A DNA stretch of 64,000 nt. Origin: a virus. Position 1 is the stretch's first letter, and each line of letters starts with the position of its first letter. Made by a program: the position numbers and the translations under genes. The stretch covers positions 1 through 64,000 of the IMG/VR virus record IMGVR_UViG_3300025009_000099; one strand, written 5' to 3'. The notes under the pieces were generated by a model that searched no databases, was not told where the DNA came from, and saw nothing but the letters and a program-made list of their open reading frames with translations. Shown in pieces: positions 1 to 8,430 of the stretch.

Positions 1-375
1 TGCAGCAGTAATAGAGTTGGCATCACTATCTTCTTGAACTTCAAAAATAACCTGAGGATCATCAACTACCAGACAATACATTGCAGTAGCCGCTGGCCTA
101 TATGCACGAAGCGGAGTATCAGCCTGAATCATCACATAAGGATTATCACCAAAACCAATTACAACACCTCTTACTGCAGCACCAGCAGTAGCTTGGGCGA
201 CCGTAGGATACTTGCCAGTAGCATCTGCAGATCCAGCACTTTTAACTGCATCACCCTTAAAAACTGCTGTATTATCCGTAGACGGAATGTAATAAACATT
301 TGCCTGACCATTCCAAGGAGATCCGTTCAAATGTTTGACCGGCTTAAAGCCGAAAGGAGTATCAAGATTTGCCAT
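1..375 (-). CDS. head shell or decoration protein, N-terminal part (cut by window edge)
   Basis: The frame is open for 125 codons from an ATG preceded by GAGGT and runs off the left edge, so the C-terminus is missing. The product begins MANLDTPFGFKPV and is rich in small and beta-forming residues. It lies last in a TerS, TerL, portal, scaffold-like run, which suggests a head shell or decoration protein. I do not recognise the family firmly. A capsid-like C-terminus at the right edge reads in the same direction, but joining the two edges directly gives a stop after one codon, so these are not halves of one gene as cut. Confidence 0.7.
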   Translation of the reverse strand, partial: MANLDTPFGFKPVKHLNGSPWNGQANVYYIPSTDNTAVFKGDAVKSAGSADATGKYPTVAQATAGAAVRGVVIGFGDNPYVMIQADTPLRAYRPAATAMYCLVVDDPQVIFEVQEDSDANSITAA

Positions 376-403
376 ATTTTTTACCTCAACAAAAATTTAA
401 ATT

Positions 404-817
404 TTACGAAATAGTCACACTTCCAGACAAGCCATCTCTACCCTCGCCACGAGAGTTCCGCTTAATTTGGTTTTCTACCTCACTAATCTTGGCTTGTGAT
501 TCGGCTCGGTCTGCCTCATAAATCTCTTCTGGAATCTCCATTAGAACAGCCCTTTGATTATTACCCACACTAGGATTAGTGGCACTACCGATGTTGGTCG
601 GTCTGCCAATCTTTGAATCCCCAACAGGTGAACCATCATCAACAGTGTTCCATCCAGCGTCCTTGAACATCTGAAGGCGATCTCCAGTATCATTAACAAA
701 CCGGCGCACGAAACCGGACTTCTTCGGTGCAGTCAAGATATTCCTTGAACCTAAAGGTATTCTCTTACGCGGTTGCTCGCTTTTAACACTCTCTATTTTA
801 TTTGCCTGATCTGTCAT
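404..817 (-). CDS. unknown head-module protein, 137 aa
   Basis: The ATG follows AGAGGAT at good spacing, 15 bases after the scaffold-like gene. The product is hydrophilic. Its N-terminus is basic (residues about 15-40), the middle is rich in Gly, Asn and Ser, and residues about 95-125 form a charged helix. I do not recognise it. The position between the scaffold-like gene and the head protein suggests an accessory role in head assembly. Confidence 0.7.
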   Translation of the reverse strand: MTDQANKIESVKSEQPRKRIPLGSRNILTAPKKSGFVRRFVNDTGDRLQMFKDAGWNTVDDGSPVGDSKIGRPTNIGSATNPSVGNNQRAVLMEIPEEIYEADRAESQAKISEVENQIKRNSRGEGRDGLSGSVTIS

Positions 818-832
818 AACATAATCCTCTTA

Positions 833-1780
833 TTATTCTTGCATACTTGCAATATCTTTAATGTATTGTTCTTCGGTCATAATGCCACCGCGAACAAATT
901 GATTCATGATACTAATTTGATCAGGCGTAAGATCAGCCTTACTAAAAGAAGTCGAAGCCCCTTTATTGTTTGATCCTTTATCAACTGGAGAGACAGGCCC
1001 AATTGGTTTAGTTGCAACATTGGAAGATGTTCCAGATTTGGAAGGTGTAAACTTTTCTGGAAAAACTTCCTGAACTTTCTGCCTCACTAAGGCATAAATC
1101 CTAGAAAGTGGTGCGCCAACATAATTCTGCGCCACATTATCAGCAAACTGTGCCATCTCGTTATCTTCCAAGTACCACTGGTTATCCTGAATCCATTCAT
1201 CATATACAGGATTTTCAACAGTACCAGACTTGGACGTATCATTAATTTTGGGTGCAGCTATATCTTTCTTCTTTTCCTCAATTTGTGCATCTAACTCTTC
1301 AACCTTATCAACATCAGCAAGCTCAATTGCAGACTTACGTTCCTTCTTAAGTGCGTCTATCTCAGCAGTCAGTCTCTTAACATCAGCCTGATAAACCCGT
1401 TCATTATGTTCTTTAAGTGCATTAATAGATGACTGAACAGTGCTAAGATTCTCCTTTAAGTCTTTGTTATGCTTACTCATTGCCTTCTGAATGTCTTTCG
1501 ACCTCAGAATGTATGTGACTGCATCAACTGCATCTTCACCTACATGATCAGCACGCCAACCAAGTTGTGAAGCAAGTTCTTCTACAGAAGGAGCAATCTT
1601 GGTTTGATCAGAATCAGCATTACCTTCAAGGGTTTTAGTTTGATTGGAAGATTGATCATCACCAGATTTAGCTACCACAACAACAGTACTAGTCTCATTA
1701 CCAGTATCTGCTGTTGCTTCTGTAGAAGAACCATTCGTTTCTGCACTTGCAATAATGTCTTGTACAAATTCTTCTGCCAT
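833..1780 (-). CDS. capsid scaffolding-like protein
   Basis: The 315-residue product is acidic with a low-complexity N-terminus (Ser, Thr, Asp and Glu to about residue 65), a long charged coiled coil at about 103-175, and a short C-terminal helical tail. Size, composition and position (after portal, just before the shell genes) match scaffolding proteins, which organise coat subunits in the procapsid and then leave it. P22 gp8 is of similar length (303 residues). No catalytic motif is visible, so a protease-scaffold fusion is unlikely. The start follows TAGGTG. Confidence 0.7.
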   Translation of the reverse strand: MAEEFVQDIIASAETNGSSTEATADTGNETSTVVVVAKSGDDQSSNQTKTLEGNADSDQTKIAPSVEELASQLGWRADHVGEDAVDAVTYILRSKDIQKAMSKHNKDLKENLSTVQSSINALKEHNERVYQADVKRLTAEIDALKKERKSAIELADVDKVEELDAQIEEKKKDIAAPKINDTSKSGTVENPVYDEWIQDNQWYLEDNEMAQFADNVAQNYVGAPLSRIYALVRQKVQEVFPEKFTPSKSGTSSNVATKPIGPVSPVDKGSNNKGASTSFSKADLTPDQISIMNQFVRGGIMTEEQYIKDIASMQE

Positions 1781-1792
1781 AATAACACCTAT

Positions 1793-2125
1793 TTAAAAGA
1801 GTAACCGAGCTAAAACATCATTATCATTAATCAATACATAAGATTCGTCATCCTTCCCGCTCATAGATACACCGGCATAACGAGAATAACTAATCTTATC
1901 GCCAACCTCTGCCCAGGCAACTCCGTCGTCAAGGTCTTTCCAGGCAGTTGGGCCGATGGCAACTAATGTCCCTATCGTGGCTGCTTGCTGTTCCTTTTCC
2001 AGAGTTGTTTGTGGCAAATAAATTCCGCCTTTAGTCTTTTCTTCAACCTTCTCAGGAAGTACTAACAAGTGTCCGCCAGTCGGAATAATACCGGATTGAT
2101 TAATATCCATAATGTTTGTGCTCAT
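1793..2125 (-). CDS. GroES-like co-chaperonin (Cpn10 family)
   Basis: The 110-residue product matches Cpn10 along its length: an opening strand IIPTGGHLLVLPEKVEEKT, a mobile-loop-like segment KTKGGIYLP, a segment GTLVAIGP, the GDKISYSRYAG strand and a closing block ESYVLINDNDVLARL. Co-chaperonins cap GroEL and release the folded client. T4 gp31 is a phage example needed for capsid protein folding. Placement one gene before the scaffold-like gene suggests the client is the phage coat protein, which is inference. The ATG follows AAGGG. The insertion around residues 75-80 is longer than in bacterial GroES. Confidence 0.88.
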   Translation of the reverse strand: MSTNIMDINQSGIIPTGGHLLVLPEKVEEKTKGGIYLPQTTLEKEQQAATIGTLVAIGPTAWKDLDDGVAWAEVGDKISYSRYAGVSMSGKDDESYVLINDNDVLARLLF

Positions 2126-2157
2126 AATTATTACCCTTTTAAATAATTGTTATTCTT

Positions 2158-2412
2158 TTAATAACCACTTATCTCATCAACATCATTCTCTACAGCATCA
2201 CCTTCAAAGGAAATATTAAGAAGCTGATCCAGACCGTTTATTTGGCCAACTGCTCTGTTAGTAAATCCATGTGTTGCCTGTGCATCAGGACCTATGCTAT
2301 TTCCATTGGCAAGCTGATCAACTATTGACTGCCTAGTCTTTTTAATCTCAGCAAAAAGCTCTTTCGTTACTGGATGATTTTTCCACTCTTGGAATTGTTC
2401 ACTGGTTAGCAT
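2158..2412 (-). CDS. unknown head-module protein, 84 aa
   Basis: A small acidic protein starting MLTSEQFQEWKNHPVTKEL after an AAGGAC ribosome site. The first half is predicted helical and the C-terminus is acidic. I cannot name the family. It sits between the 73-residue coiled protein and the GroES-like gene in the leftward head operon. Confidence 0.7.
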   Translation of the reverse strand: MLTSEQFQEWKNHPVTKELFAEIKKTRQSIVDQLANGNSIGPDAQATHGFTNRAVGQINGLDQLLNISFEGDAVENDVDEISGY

Positions 2413-2422
2413 CGTAATGTCC

Positions 2423-2644
2423 TTATAAACTTACAGATTGTTCAGGGATAATAATATATCTTATTCTTGTTAATAGTATAAAATTATATCTAAGCATTAT
2501 CTGTAATTGTTCATAAAGATGTTCATATTCCATATTAGATATTTTAATTAAATTATCTTTATCTGTAAGGAATGTAGTTAACTTAACAATCTTATCACTA
2601 AGTTCTTTCTGCTCAACTAAAACTCTCTCTTGATATTCTTCCAT
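2423..2644 (-). CDS. small helical protein, crAss001_48-like
   Basis: The ATG at 2644 is preferred over an upstream TTG because the codons between them form the AGGAGA ribosome site. The 73-residue product (MEEYQERVLVEQKELSDKI...) is an alpha-helical hairpin with heptad-like spacing. The pattern MxxYQxRVxxEKxELxxKIxKLxxF resembles the small phage family named after crAss001_48. I make that match from memory and it is not certain. Its function is unknown. Confidence 0.65.
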   Translation of the reverse strand: MEEYQERVLVEQKELSDKIVKLTTFLTDKDNLIKISNMEYEHLYEQLQIMLRYNFILLTRIRYIIIPEQSVSL

Positions 2645-2655
2645 CTGAGTTCTCC

Positions 2656-2823
2656 TCAATTCTGATTTACTTTCTCCAATTCTTTCTTTCTTTTATTTGC
2701 AGCAGTTGTTACATTTCCTGCATAAAAGACATTTTTGTCTGAAGCATCATCCTTGTTTTTACCTAAACCAAGTGCACGTAAAAAAGAAAACGTACCTTTC
2801 TTCTTTTTATCTAATTCATCCAT
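2656..2823 (-). CDS. small basic protein, 55 aa
   Basis: A short frame with an ATG after AAGGAGA at ideal spacing. It fills the gap between the portal gene and the 73-residue gene, and its stop overlaps the next gene's ribosome site. The product is very basic at both ends (MDELDKKKKG... and ...AANKRKKELEKVN). No family recognised. The ribosome site and tight packing are the main support. Confidence 0.65.
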   Translation of the reverse strand: MDELDKKKKGTFSFLRALGLGKNKDDASDKNVFYAGNVTTAANKRKKELEKVNQN

Positions 2824-2832
2824 ATTGTCTCC

Positions 2833-5043
2833 TTAACTATATTCACGTTCAACCGTGCTTTCTTTTAATCCACCAGGTGCTTTGCCTAAACTTTGCTGAG
2901 TTCTTCCAAGCTCTAACTGCCCAGAGATTTGTTTATCTTTAAGAGCTAAATCTATTGCATCATTGTCCATGTCTGCAATTGTCTTCTCTTGCTCGAGTTG
3001 CTCTTTTGGAATACTTACGATTATTTGCTGAGTTTCTGCATTCAACTTAGCAACCTTTGCACTCAGCTCTGCAATCTCAGCCTGGAGTTTTTGCATTGCT
3101 AGTTGTTCAGTCGGATCAGGTTGATCTTCTGCAGGAAAGAATCTCTCAACATCTTCGATATCAAGGGCAAGTAAATACTGTCGCAAGATTTCTTGATCAT
3201 TCAATCCTTGACCTCGCAGCTCTAGCATGGCTTTCGCCTTGAGAAGCCTCTGCATCATTGTGGTGCTGTTCGGGTCACTAACCGGCACAACATCAAAGTC
3301 TGCACTAGAAAAGTCAGCCTGAACAATTGCCTGCTGATCATCCAGGACAGCACTATACGTCATCTGATCAAGATAAAGAGCATTCAGTCTCCGTAACTTT
3401 ATGAACTCTTTATATTGGCTACGATACAGCCGTTTGTGGATTGCACTATAGACTTGCAGACCTTGTTCAATAAGTGCAAGCACAGACTCAGCCGGAACAT
3501 TCGCGCCTGGAGAGTTACCCGCCAAGATTTCGGTCATGCCGGCTAGTTCTTTACCACTCTCGATTAGCAATCCGAGCAACTGGAAGAGAACATTACTTGG
3601 CTCACGCACTGGCATGGGGAAGATGTTCTTGCGAAGATCATCGCCTGTAGCATCAACTGGTTTCCATTCTCCAGATTTGACCTGAATGGATTTGCCCCTG
3701 CCAAGTTTAAGACCTCTTCCTAGGAAACCGCTTTGGCGATTCGATAACGTTCCAGCATCCAGCAACTGATTAATTACTGTGTTTATGGCTGAGTTGCTGC
3801 TCATCAAAAGTGAGCCAAACCCCATGCCATAGAATCCACCATCAATCGCAGGCATGAAAATGAATCGAGTAAAATACTGTTCTGGGATGATTTTAACAAT
3901 TGGTCCGTTCGGATCAACTACGCCAGCTTCATCAGACTTGCGAATAATTCCATCCGTGGCAAACCGAGGTGAGATGCGAACTAACTTCTGAGATTGCTCG
4001 TGAACAGTGACAACGTATGGCTCTTGATATCCATCCCCGTCCAGGTCGTACCACCGATGTTGTTCAAGAAACAAATGTGGAGTATCTTCATCTACATCGG
4101 CAGTCTTATCACTGGTAGCTTGTCCAAGTTCTGCTACATCAAACTTGATAAAAATCCCAGAGTTGATGCGTTCAACAATTTCGTTGTGGTACAAATAGAT
4201 TCTATGTGTAACTCGTGGAGCCCGTTCCAGTGATTCGGCAAAGTAATTTACAACCAAATCATCAGCGAAGACTATCTGAGATACAGACTTCCGTTCAATT
4301 GCATCAAAATAACTCTTTTTGAATACACAACCAATTGCAGGCAACGTAAAGAGTAATTGGTCAACACCTTCTTCCCAATCTTCCATTAGTGACAGAAGCT
4401 GGAAAGACATAAACTGAGAAATTCGTTGAGCTTTATCAAACTTAACGTTGTCTGGATCAGTTCCTATTACCTTACCTTTTACGACTTCATTACCTTTGAT
4501 AAGTTCAGGATACGCTCTAGCAGCAAACTGAATGCAGGCATTAATGATTAATGGATACTTAACATTGGCAACGACTTCGCCAGCATAAACCTTTTTCTTT
4601 ACAAGAAGCTTCGCCAGGTCGATGATCTGTACATTGAGAGCTTCCCACTCAGTGCGGCTAGCAAGATCTAGCTTATAACCCTCCAGGACCTTAGTGGTTA
4701 TATCTGCTAAGATTTCCTTATTTTGTTTGTCTGCCAAGTTGGTGATAAGGACAACTGCTTCAGCTCGAAGAGCTTCTTTTTCAACAAGTGCAGTAATAGT
4801 TGGATCTGCCTGAACGGGAGATATAATATCTTCGATGGGTTCTTCAGTTGCCCAAAAAGGAACTTGGCCACTTAGACTTGCTTGTTCGTCATCAGGAAGA
4901 TTAGTTCCTGTATTCAAGGTTGAATTGGTTCGTGTAGGCAGCTTCGCTGCTTGGCCAGCTATAATAGCATTCGCCATCGGAGTCGCTGGATTGCCAGGAT
5001 CAACAAGTTCCTCTACAGAAAATTCAAAACCATTATTAGCCAT
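2833..5043 (-). CDS. portal protein
   Basis: The 736-residue product fits a podovirus portal, the 12-mer through which DNA is packaged and ejected; P22 portal is 725 residues. The block around residues 205-235 (EEGVDQLLFTLPAIGCVFKK) followed by DDLVVNYFAESLERAPRVTH is characteristic of this portal group. The C-terminal 100 residues are Gln-rich and helical, as in a barrel. It lies downstream of TerS and TerL, as usual. The start follows AGGAA and overlaps the preceding small gene by 8 nt. A short palindromic repeat at 4931-4954 is embedded in frame and encodes part of the N-terminal arm (QAAKLPTRT). Confidence 0.9.
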   Translation of the reverse strand: MANNGFEFSVEELVDPGNPATPMANAIIAGQAAKLPTRTNSTLNTGTNLPDDEQASLSGQVPFWATEEPIEDIISPVQADPTITALVEKEALRAEAVVLITNLADKQNKEILADITTKVLEGYKLDLASRTEWEALNVQIIDLAKLLVKKKVYAGEVVANVKYPLIINACIQFAARAYPELIKGNEVVKGKVIGTDPDNVKFDKAQRISQFMSFQLLSLMEDWEEGVDQLLFTLPAIGCVFKKSYFDAIERKSVSQIVFADDLVVNYFAESLERAPRVTHRIYLYHNEIVERINSGIFIKFDVAELGQATSDKTADVDEDTPHLFLEQHRWYDLDGDGYQEPYVVTVHEQSQKLVRISPRFATDGIIRKSDEAGVVDPNGPIVKIIPEQYFTRFIFMPAIDGGFYGMGFGSLLMSSNSAINTVINQLLDAGTLSNRQSGFLGRGLKLGRGKSIQVKSGEWKPVDATGDDLRKNIFPMPVREPSNVLFQLLGLLIESGKELAGMTEILAGNSPGANVPAESVLALIEQGLQVYSAIHKRLYRSQYKEFIKLRRLNALYLDQMTYSAVLDDQQAIVQADFSSADFDVVPVSDPNSTTMMQRLLKAKAMLELRGQGLNDQEILRQYLLALDIEDVERFFPAEDQPDPTEQLAMQKLQAEIAELSAKVAKLNAETQQIIVSIPKEQLEQEKTIADMDNDAIDLALKDKQISGQLELGRTQQSLGKAPGGLKESTVEREYS
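4931..4954. repeat. short palindromic element, copy inside portal gene
   Basis: The stem is GCAGC-TTC-GCTGC at 4938-4950, within CGTGTAGGC..CTTCG..GCTTG. It shares this frame with the intergenic copy at 5235-5258. The stem positions that differ do so in compensating pairs (AG/CT here, GA/TC there, AA/TT in the third copy). It is translated in the portal N-terminal arm. Confidence 0.6.
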
Positions 5044-5200
5044 TATTAATTTCCTGAGATCTAATTTGTTTTCCTAATCTGTGAACTACCTGTACTGCCC
5101 ATGGACGCAAAAGTTCTGGATATCCGATAGTCCGTAAGATGTACATTTTATACATAAAACGGAAAAAGCGTTTAGAACAATATCTTTCATCTAGTTCCAT
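5036..5200 (-). CDS. unknown small basic protein, 54 aa
   Basis: I chose the ATG at 5200, which has a GGATA upstream, over a TTG at 5260 that lies in the palindromic element and has no ribosome site. The product is rich in Arg, Tyr and Phe and ends ...GKQIRSQEINNG, overlapping the portal start by 8 nt, so the two are probably coupled. No family recognised. Confidence 0.55.
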   Translation of the reverse strand: MELDERYCSKRFFRFMYKMYILRTIGYPELLRPWAVQVVHRLGKQIRSQEINNG

Positions 5201-5234
5201 TTTAGTATCCGACAGATTAAGTAAAGTGATTATA

Positions 5235-5258
5235 CGTGTAGGCGACTTCGTCGCTTGC
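5235..5258. repeat. short palindromic element, intergenic copy
   Basis: The stem is GCGAC-TTC-GTCGC at 5242-5254, in the 75-nt gap upstream of the 54-residue gene. It is the partner of the copy at 4931-4954 and shares flanking CGTGTA beyond the stem. No T-run follows on either strand, so a terminator is unlikely. Confidence 0.6.
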
Positions 5259-5275
5259 AAGAGCTACTTAAATTA

Positions 5276-5608
5276 TTAATATCCTGTAGGTGCAATATAA
5301 TCTACTATATCTTTTGCAGAAAATGTAATCTCTTGTTTACCAATAGAACGAGAACCAAAACTATAATGAAAAAGAACTCTTTTAACTTTATTAGAAAAGT
5401 TTTCTATTCTACGAATACGAATAGAAAAATAAAATATACCAACTCTGAATCCTTTATAAATAGTACAGTTGTCAAAATCAAAATAATCACTACTATAAAA
5501 CAAATAGAAAGGAATACAAAACTTAAAACTAATAAGAGTCATTTCATTTGATAACAAATTTAAACCATAATATAAAGGTTCGCCTTCGTTTATTTTATGA
5601 ATAAACAT
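5276..5608 (-). CDS. unknown protein, 110 aa, between TerL and portal
   Basis: The ATG lies 2 nt after the TerL stop. The product is rich in Phe, Ile and Tyr and has no clear membrane helix. Its codons are more A+T-rich than those of TerL and portal on either side, so it may be a late insertion into the packaging module. No family recognised. Confidence 0.6.
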   Translation of the reverse strand: MFIHKINEGEPLYYGLNLLSNEMTLISFKFCIPFYLFYSSDYFDFDNCTIYKGFRVGIFYFSIRIRRIENFSNKVKRVLFHYSFGSRSIGKQEITFSAKDIVDYIAPTGY

Positions 5609-5610
5609 AA

Positions 5611-7080
5611 TTAGTATCCTGTAACTAGACTTGCTTCCTGGTGATTGTAAAGTTCACTTTCTTCCCACGCCTGAAACTCCCAATAAGGCTTAGCGATTGC
5701 TCGCTTGAGTCCAGACATAATCAAGTAACGAGTGCAGTCCATAAGGTGATCGCGATCTTTAACGATTTGGCCGTTCTCATCCCGGCGATAAAGCCTAAAC
5801 TCGCTAAACCAATTAACCAGCGAACCAAACACTTTCAGGCGATTAGTGCTAAGCATTTGCCACACAGCATACAAGCCGGCTTCAACTGATTTGTTAGCAT
5901 TCTCAAGGTCAAGTCCTAACCCAAAGTATTGTTCAAAAAGTTGCTTTCCGTCATCTTGCGAACGGCCATGTGCAGCTGAATCAACTACGCCTGGAATCCA
6001 TACACCACGAGCTCTGATAGCATCCGCATGAATCAGTGGCAACTGTTGGCCTTGGTAATATTCGGAATACAAGTAAGTTATGTTGCTGGTAGGATCTGTG
6101 GCTGCCCAAACAGTTGCAGTCTTCTTCCAGCCTACATCCAACGCATAGCAGCGGAGCCAATGATCGGGAATAGCAAAATCTTCTACGGTAATATTAGATT
6201 CGAGGATAGGATAAATTGCACCAGAACCTAACTGCGGAACGCCTTTAGACCTGGCGTCTCGTTGATGAGGCGGAAGGGCTGCCCATAACTTGTCTTTCTG
6301 TTCTTTAGTTAAGTGTGGCGCATCATCCCATGTTGCCTGGATTAGAAACTTGCTACCTTCTTGATTATCTTCTATTTTTCCGTTTGGCATGAACTGAAGA
6401 ACAGTATCAGTTAGGCCTTCAAGAGGAGTAAAGGTCAGCATAATCAGACCATTCGTCGTCATGGTCCTGGTAATACATTCAGTATAGATGGGCAATGGAC
6501 ATTCTTCGTCCAGCCAGATCAGATCCTGCTCTGTGCCTTCAAAAGACTTTCGACCTTCTGCATAAGATTTGATCTTAATCCGAGATATGCCACCAGAGAT
6601 ATGCTTGACCAAAATCATATCTATAGCATTTGCAACTCCGCCGGCTTTCGGGCTAGTTTTGATTATATACTTTTCTGGTATCAAACCAGTCCCATATTCT
6701 TCAGGATTGCCAATAAGTTTATACTGAACGATATCTCTGGCAGTTGTACTGGTCGTTCCACAGGCCCAGATTGAAACTGGTTTGGTGAAACGCTTTCCAG
6801 TCCACCAACCTGGATAGCGACCTGTTGCATGTAGGGTTGTTTCGTATGCACCAATCCCTTCGGACTTTCCTATGCGGTTTGCAGCCATGATGCAACGCTC
6901 AGAAAAATCTGCGCCGGCTGCAAAGAACTGCATGTGCTTAGGATAATTATCTCGACTCAGTGGACCGTCATCTGGATAATACTGGGTAATCTTATTTTGC
7001 TTGATCCGAATGTTCTTGGCTTGCAATAGTTTTAAATATTGCTCTTTGCGGTCTCTATCAAGGTGGGAAAGATCCATCAT
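5611..7080 (-). CDS. terL: terminase large subunit
   Basis: The packaging ATPase-nuclease that pumps DNA through the portal and cuts concatemers. Visible motifs are a Walker A-like AANRIGKSE (residues 66-74), Walker B LIWLDEE (187-193), a coupling motif TFTPLEG (216-222), and RNase H-like nuclease acids at D315 (ALDVGW), D367 (VVDSAAHG) and D448 (HLMDCTRY). The length of 489 is normal. The start overlaps the TerS stop as TAATG; the second codon is also ATG, so the true start may be one codon later. The motif set is complete, so the enzyme is probably active. Confidence 0.95.
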   Translation of the reverse strand: MMDLSHLDRDRKEQYLKLLQAKNIRIKQNKITQYYPDDGPLSRDNYPKHMQFFAAGADFSERCIMAANRIGKSEGIGAYETTLHATGRYPGWWTGKRFTKPVSIWACGTTSTTARDIVQYKLIGNPEEYGTGLIPEKYIIKTSPKAGGVANAIDMILVKHISGGISRIKIKSYAEGRKSFEGTEQDLIWLDEECPLPIYTECITRTMTTNGLIMLTFTPLEGLTDTVLQFMPNGKIEDNQEGSKFLIQATWDDAPHLTKEQKDKLWAALPPHQRDARSKGVPQLGSGAIYPILESNITVEDFAIPDHWLRCYALDVGWKKTATVWAATDPTSNITYLYSEYYQGQQLPLIHADAIRARGVWIPGVVDSAAHGRSQDDGKQLFEQYFGLGLDLENANKSVEAGLYAVWQMLSTNRLKVFGSLVNWFSEFRLYRRDENGQIVKDRDHLMDCTRYLIMSGLKRAIAKPYWEFQAWEESELYNHQEASLVTGY

Positions 7081-7766
7081 TATGACCTTTTAATATTGTG
7101 AAAGGGATCAAATGATAGGTCTTCTAAAATTGAGGTATCTTCCATCAGAAGGGGCTCTTCAAAATCTTCGTCAGGAATAAAGAGTCCAGCTTGTTCTTCA
7201 GTACAGAATAAATCTTCCAGAGATAAATCATCCTCGTTAGCAGGCATCGTGACAACAGCATGATCTGAAGCAAGAGGAATAGTTGCAAAGGAGAGGTTGT
7301 GTTGTAAGGACTTTTTAATCTCTGGAAGATTTTTACCACCTGTGCGATTGATAGCTTCTTCTATGGCTGCTATCTCAGCATCGAGCTCTTCATCAGTTTT
7401 GGTTTGCAGCGTCATGTCAATGTTCAACCGATCGGGAGCCTTATACCCATTGCGGTCTAGAACATCTTTGGCTGCATTAAATTGTACGGATGCTGGAACA
7501 GCTTTGCGAGAACTAGAGTTGAGAAGGTGCTCAAAGGTTGCAAGCGCCTCCTTGTTGAGGCTGACAAGTTTCTTTCTTACGTCCAAAGTTGCTTCGTGCG
7601 CCCTGTCTTGAAGGCCATTCAAGTAGGCTTGCCCAAGAGGTGAGCGGAGGATTGTAGATACGGAAGATTGTGCCATACCAAGACGCTCAGCAATTTCCTG
7701 ATTCTTATATCCATTAAAGGCCATCTGGATAATGTTGCGATGCTGAGATTTTAATTCTTTCAACAT
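7080..7766 (-). CDS. terS: terminase small subunit
   Basis: The 228-residue product has a helix-turn-helix near residues 16-40 (GYKNQEIAERLGMAQSSVST), a central helical region, and a long acidic C-terminal tail. This fits TerS, which recognises the packaging site and loads DNA onto TerL. It is the first gene of the leftward late run and overlaps terL by one base. The ribosome site is weak. Another DNA-binding protein is possible, but the terL linkage makes TerS by far the likeliest. Confidence 0.88.
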   Translation of the reverse strand: MLKELKSQHRNIIQMAFNGYKNQEIAERLGMAQSSVSTILRSPLGQAYLNGLQDRAHEATLDVRKKLVSLNKEALATFEHLLNSSSRKAVPASVQFNAAKDVLDRNGYKAPDRLNIDMTLQTKTDEELDAEIAAIEEAINRTGGKNLPEIKKSLQHNLSFATIPLASDHAVVTMPANEDDLSLEDLFCTEEQAGLFIPDEDFEEPLLMEDTSILEDLSFDPFHNIKRS

Positions 7767-8026
7767 GGTTGGCAGCTTTACAGGTGAAGTGGGTTAAATA
7801 GAGATTGTAAACCTTTTAAAATTGTCCTATTATAGGAGAACATATTATGGTGAAAAGGTCAATGTTAAAATGCATAAGGACTTAATTTTCCTGCTTTTTC
7901 CTTAATGCCGGCAATCATATGCTGACCTCTCTAATATATAATGCCTGCCAAGTTTATGCTAGCTACAATTTGGCTAATAGTGATAAGTTGAATAGTTGGC
8001 TAATTATAATTGTTCCCGGACTGATT

Positions 8027-8040
8027 GTTCATAAGTGAAC
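8027..8040. promoter_or_regulatory. operator-like palindrome GTTCA-TAAG-TGAAC
   Basis: A perfect 5-bp inverted repeat with a 4-base spacer. Its exact reverse complement occurs at 63869-63882, and the same half-sites occur at 12621 and 22660. All four are intergenic. It is likely a binding site for a phage or host dimeric regulator. Confidence 0.55.
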
Positions 8041-8321
8041 ACTGTATGTAGATATCCCAATTGCCGGCAATGACTATTTGTTTGTCTCCGCAAATTATAT
8101 GAGAAAGCCTAATCCACTACAGGAGGATCGAGGCATCCACTCACAGGCAGGTTACACGCAAGAAAGATTGTTCCCGCGACATACGTCGCAATCACACAAG
8201 AGATGTACCAGGCAAGCAGGTAATCCTGGAAAACTGTGGAACAATTCAACATGAATAATATCTTAACATGATGGTCCTGGCAGACTGGCGAGCAATTAGG
8301 AATGATGATGCAGAATAACTC

Positions 8322-8350
8322 TTGACAGCCTGGACATGGCGAGCTATTAT
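8322..8350 (+). promoter_or_regulatory. sigma-70-type early promoter
   Basis: A perfect -35 TTGACA (8322-8327), a 17-base spacer and a -10 TATTAT (8345-8350). It points at the first early genes. A related sequence lies about 50 bases upstream (TGGCGAGC-ATTA is shared), which suggests a partly decayed tandem copy. Confidence 0.65.
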
Positions 8351-8401
8351 AAGTGTGAAAGGACAGGCAAGATGGAAAGAAAGAATGGTGGAAAATAAAA
8401 C

Positions 8402-8430
8402 TTGACAAGCAAAGAAACTGAATATACATT
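8402..8430 (+). promoter_or_regulatory. second early promoter candidate
   Basis: A perfect -35 TTGACA, a 17-base spacer and a weak -10 TACATT (4 of 6). It lies in tandem with the promoter 80 bases upstream and just before the 66-residue gene. Confidence 0.4.

Noticed and set aside
34-414. Rightward frame opposite the head protein
   Set aside because: Antisense to a leftward coding frame with good start and ribosome site; it is a shadow.
8099-8254. 51-codon frame in the divergent control region
   Set aside because: No ribosome site, poor protein-like composition, and it overlaps the palindrome at 8176.
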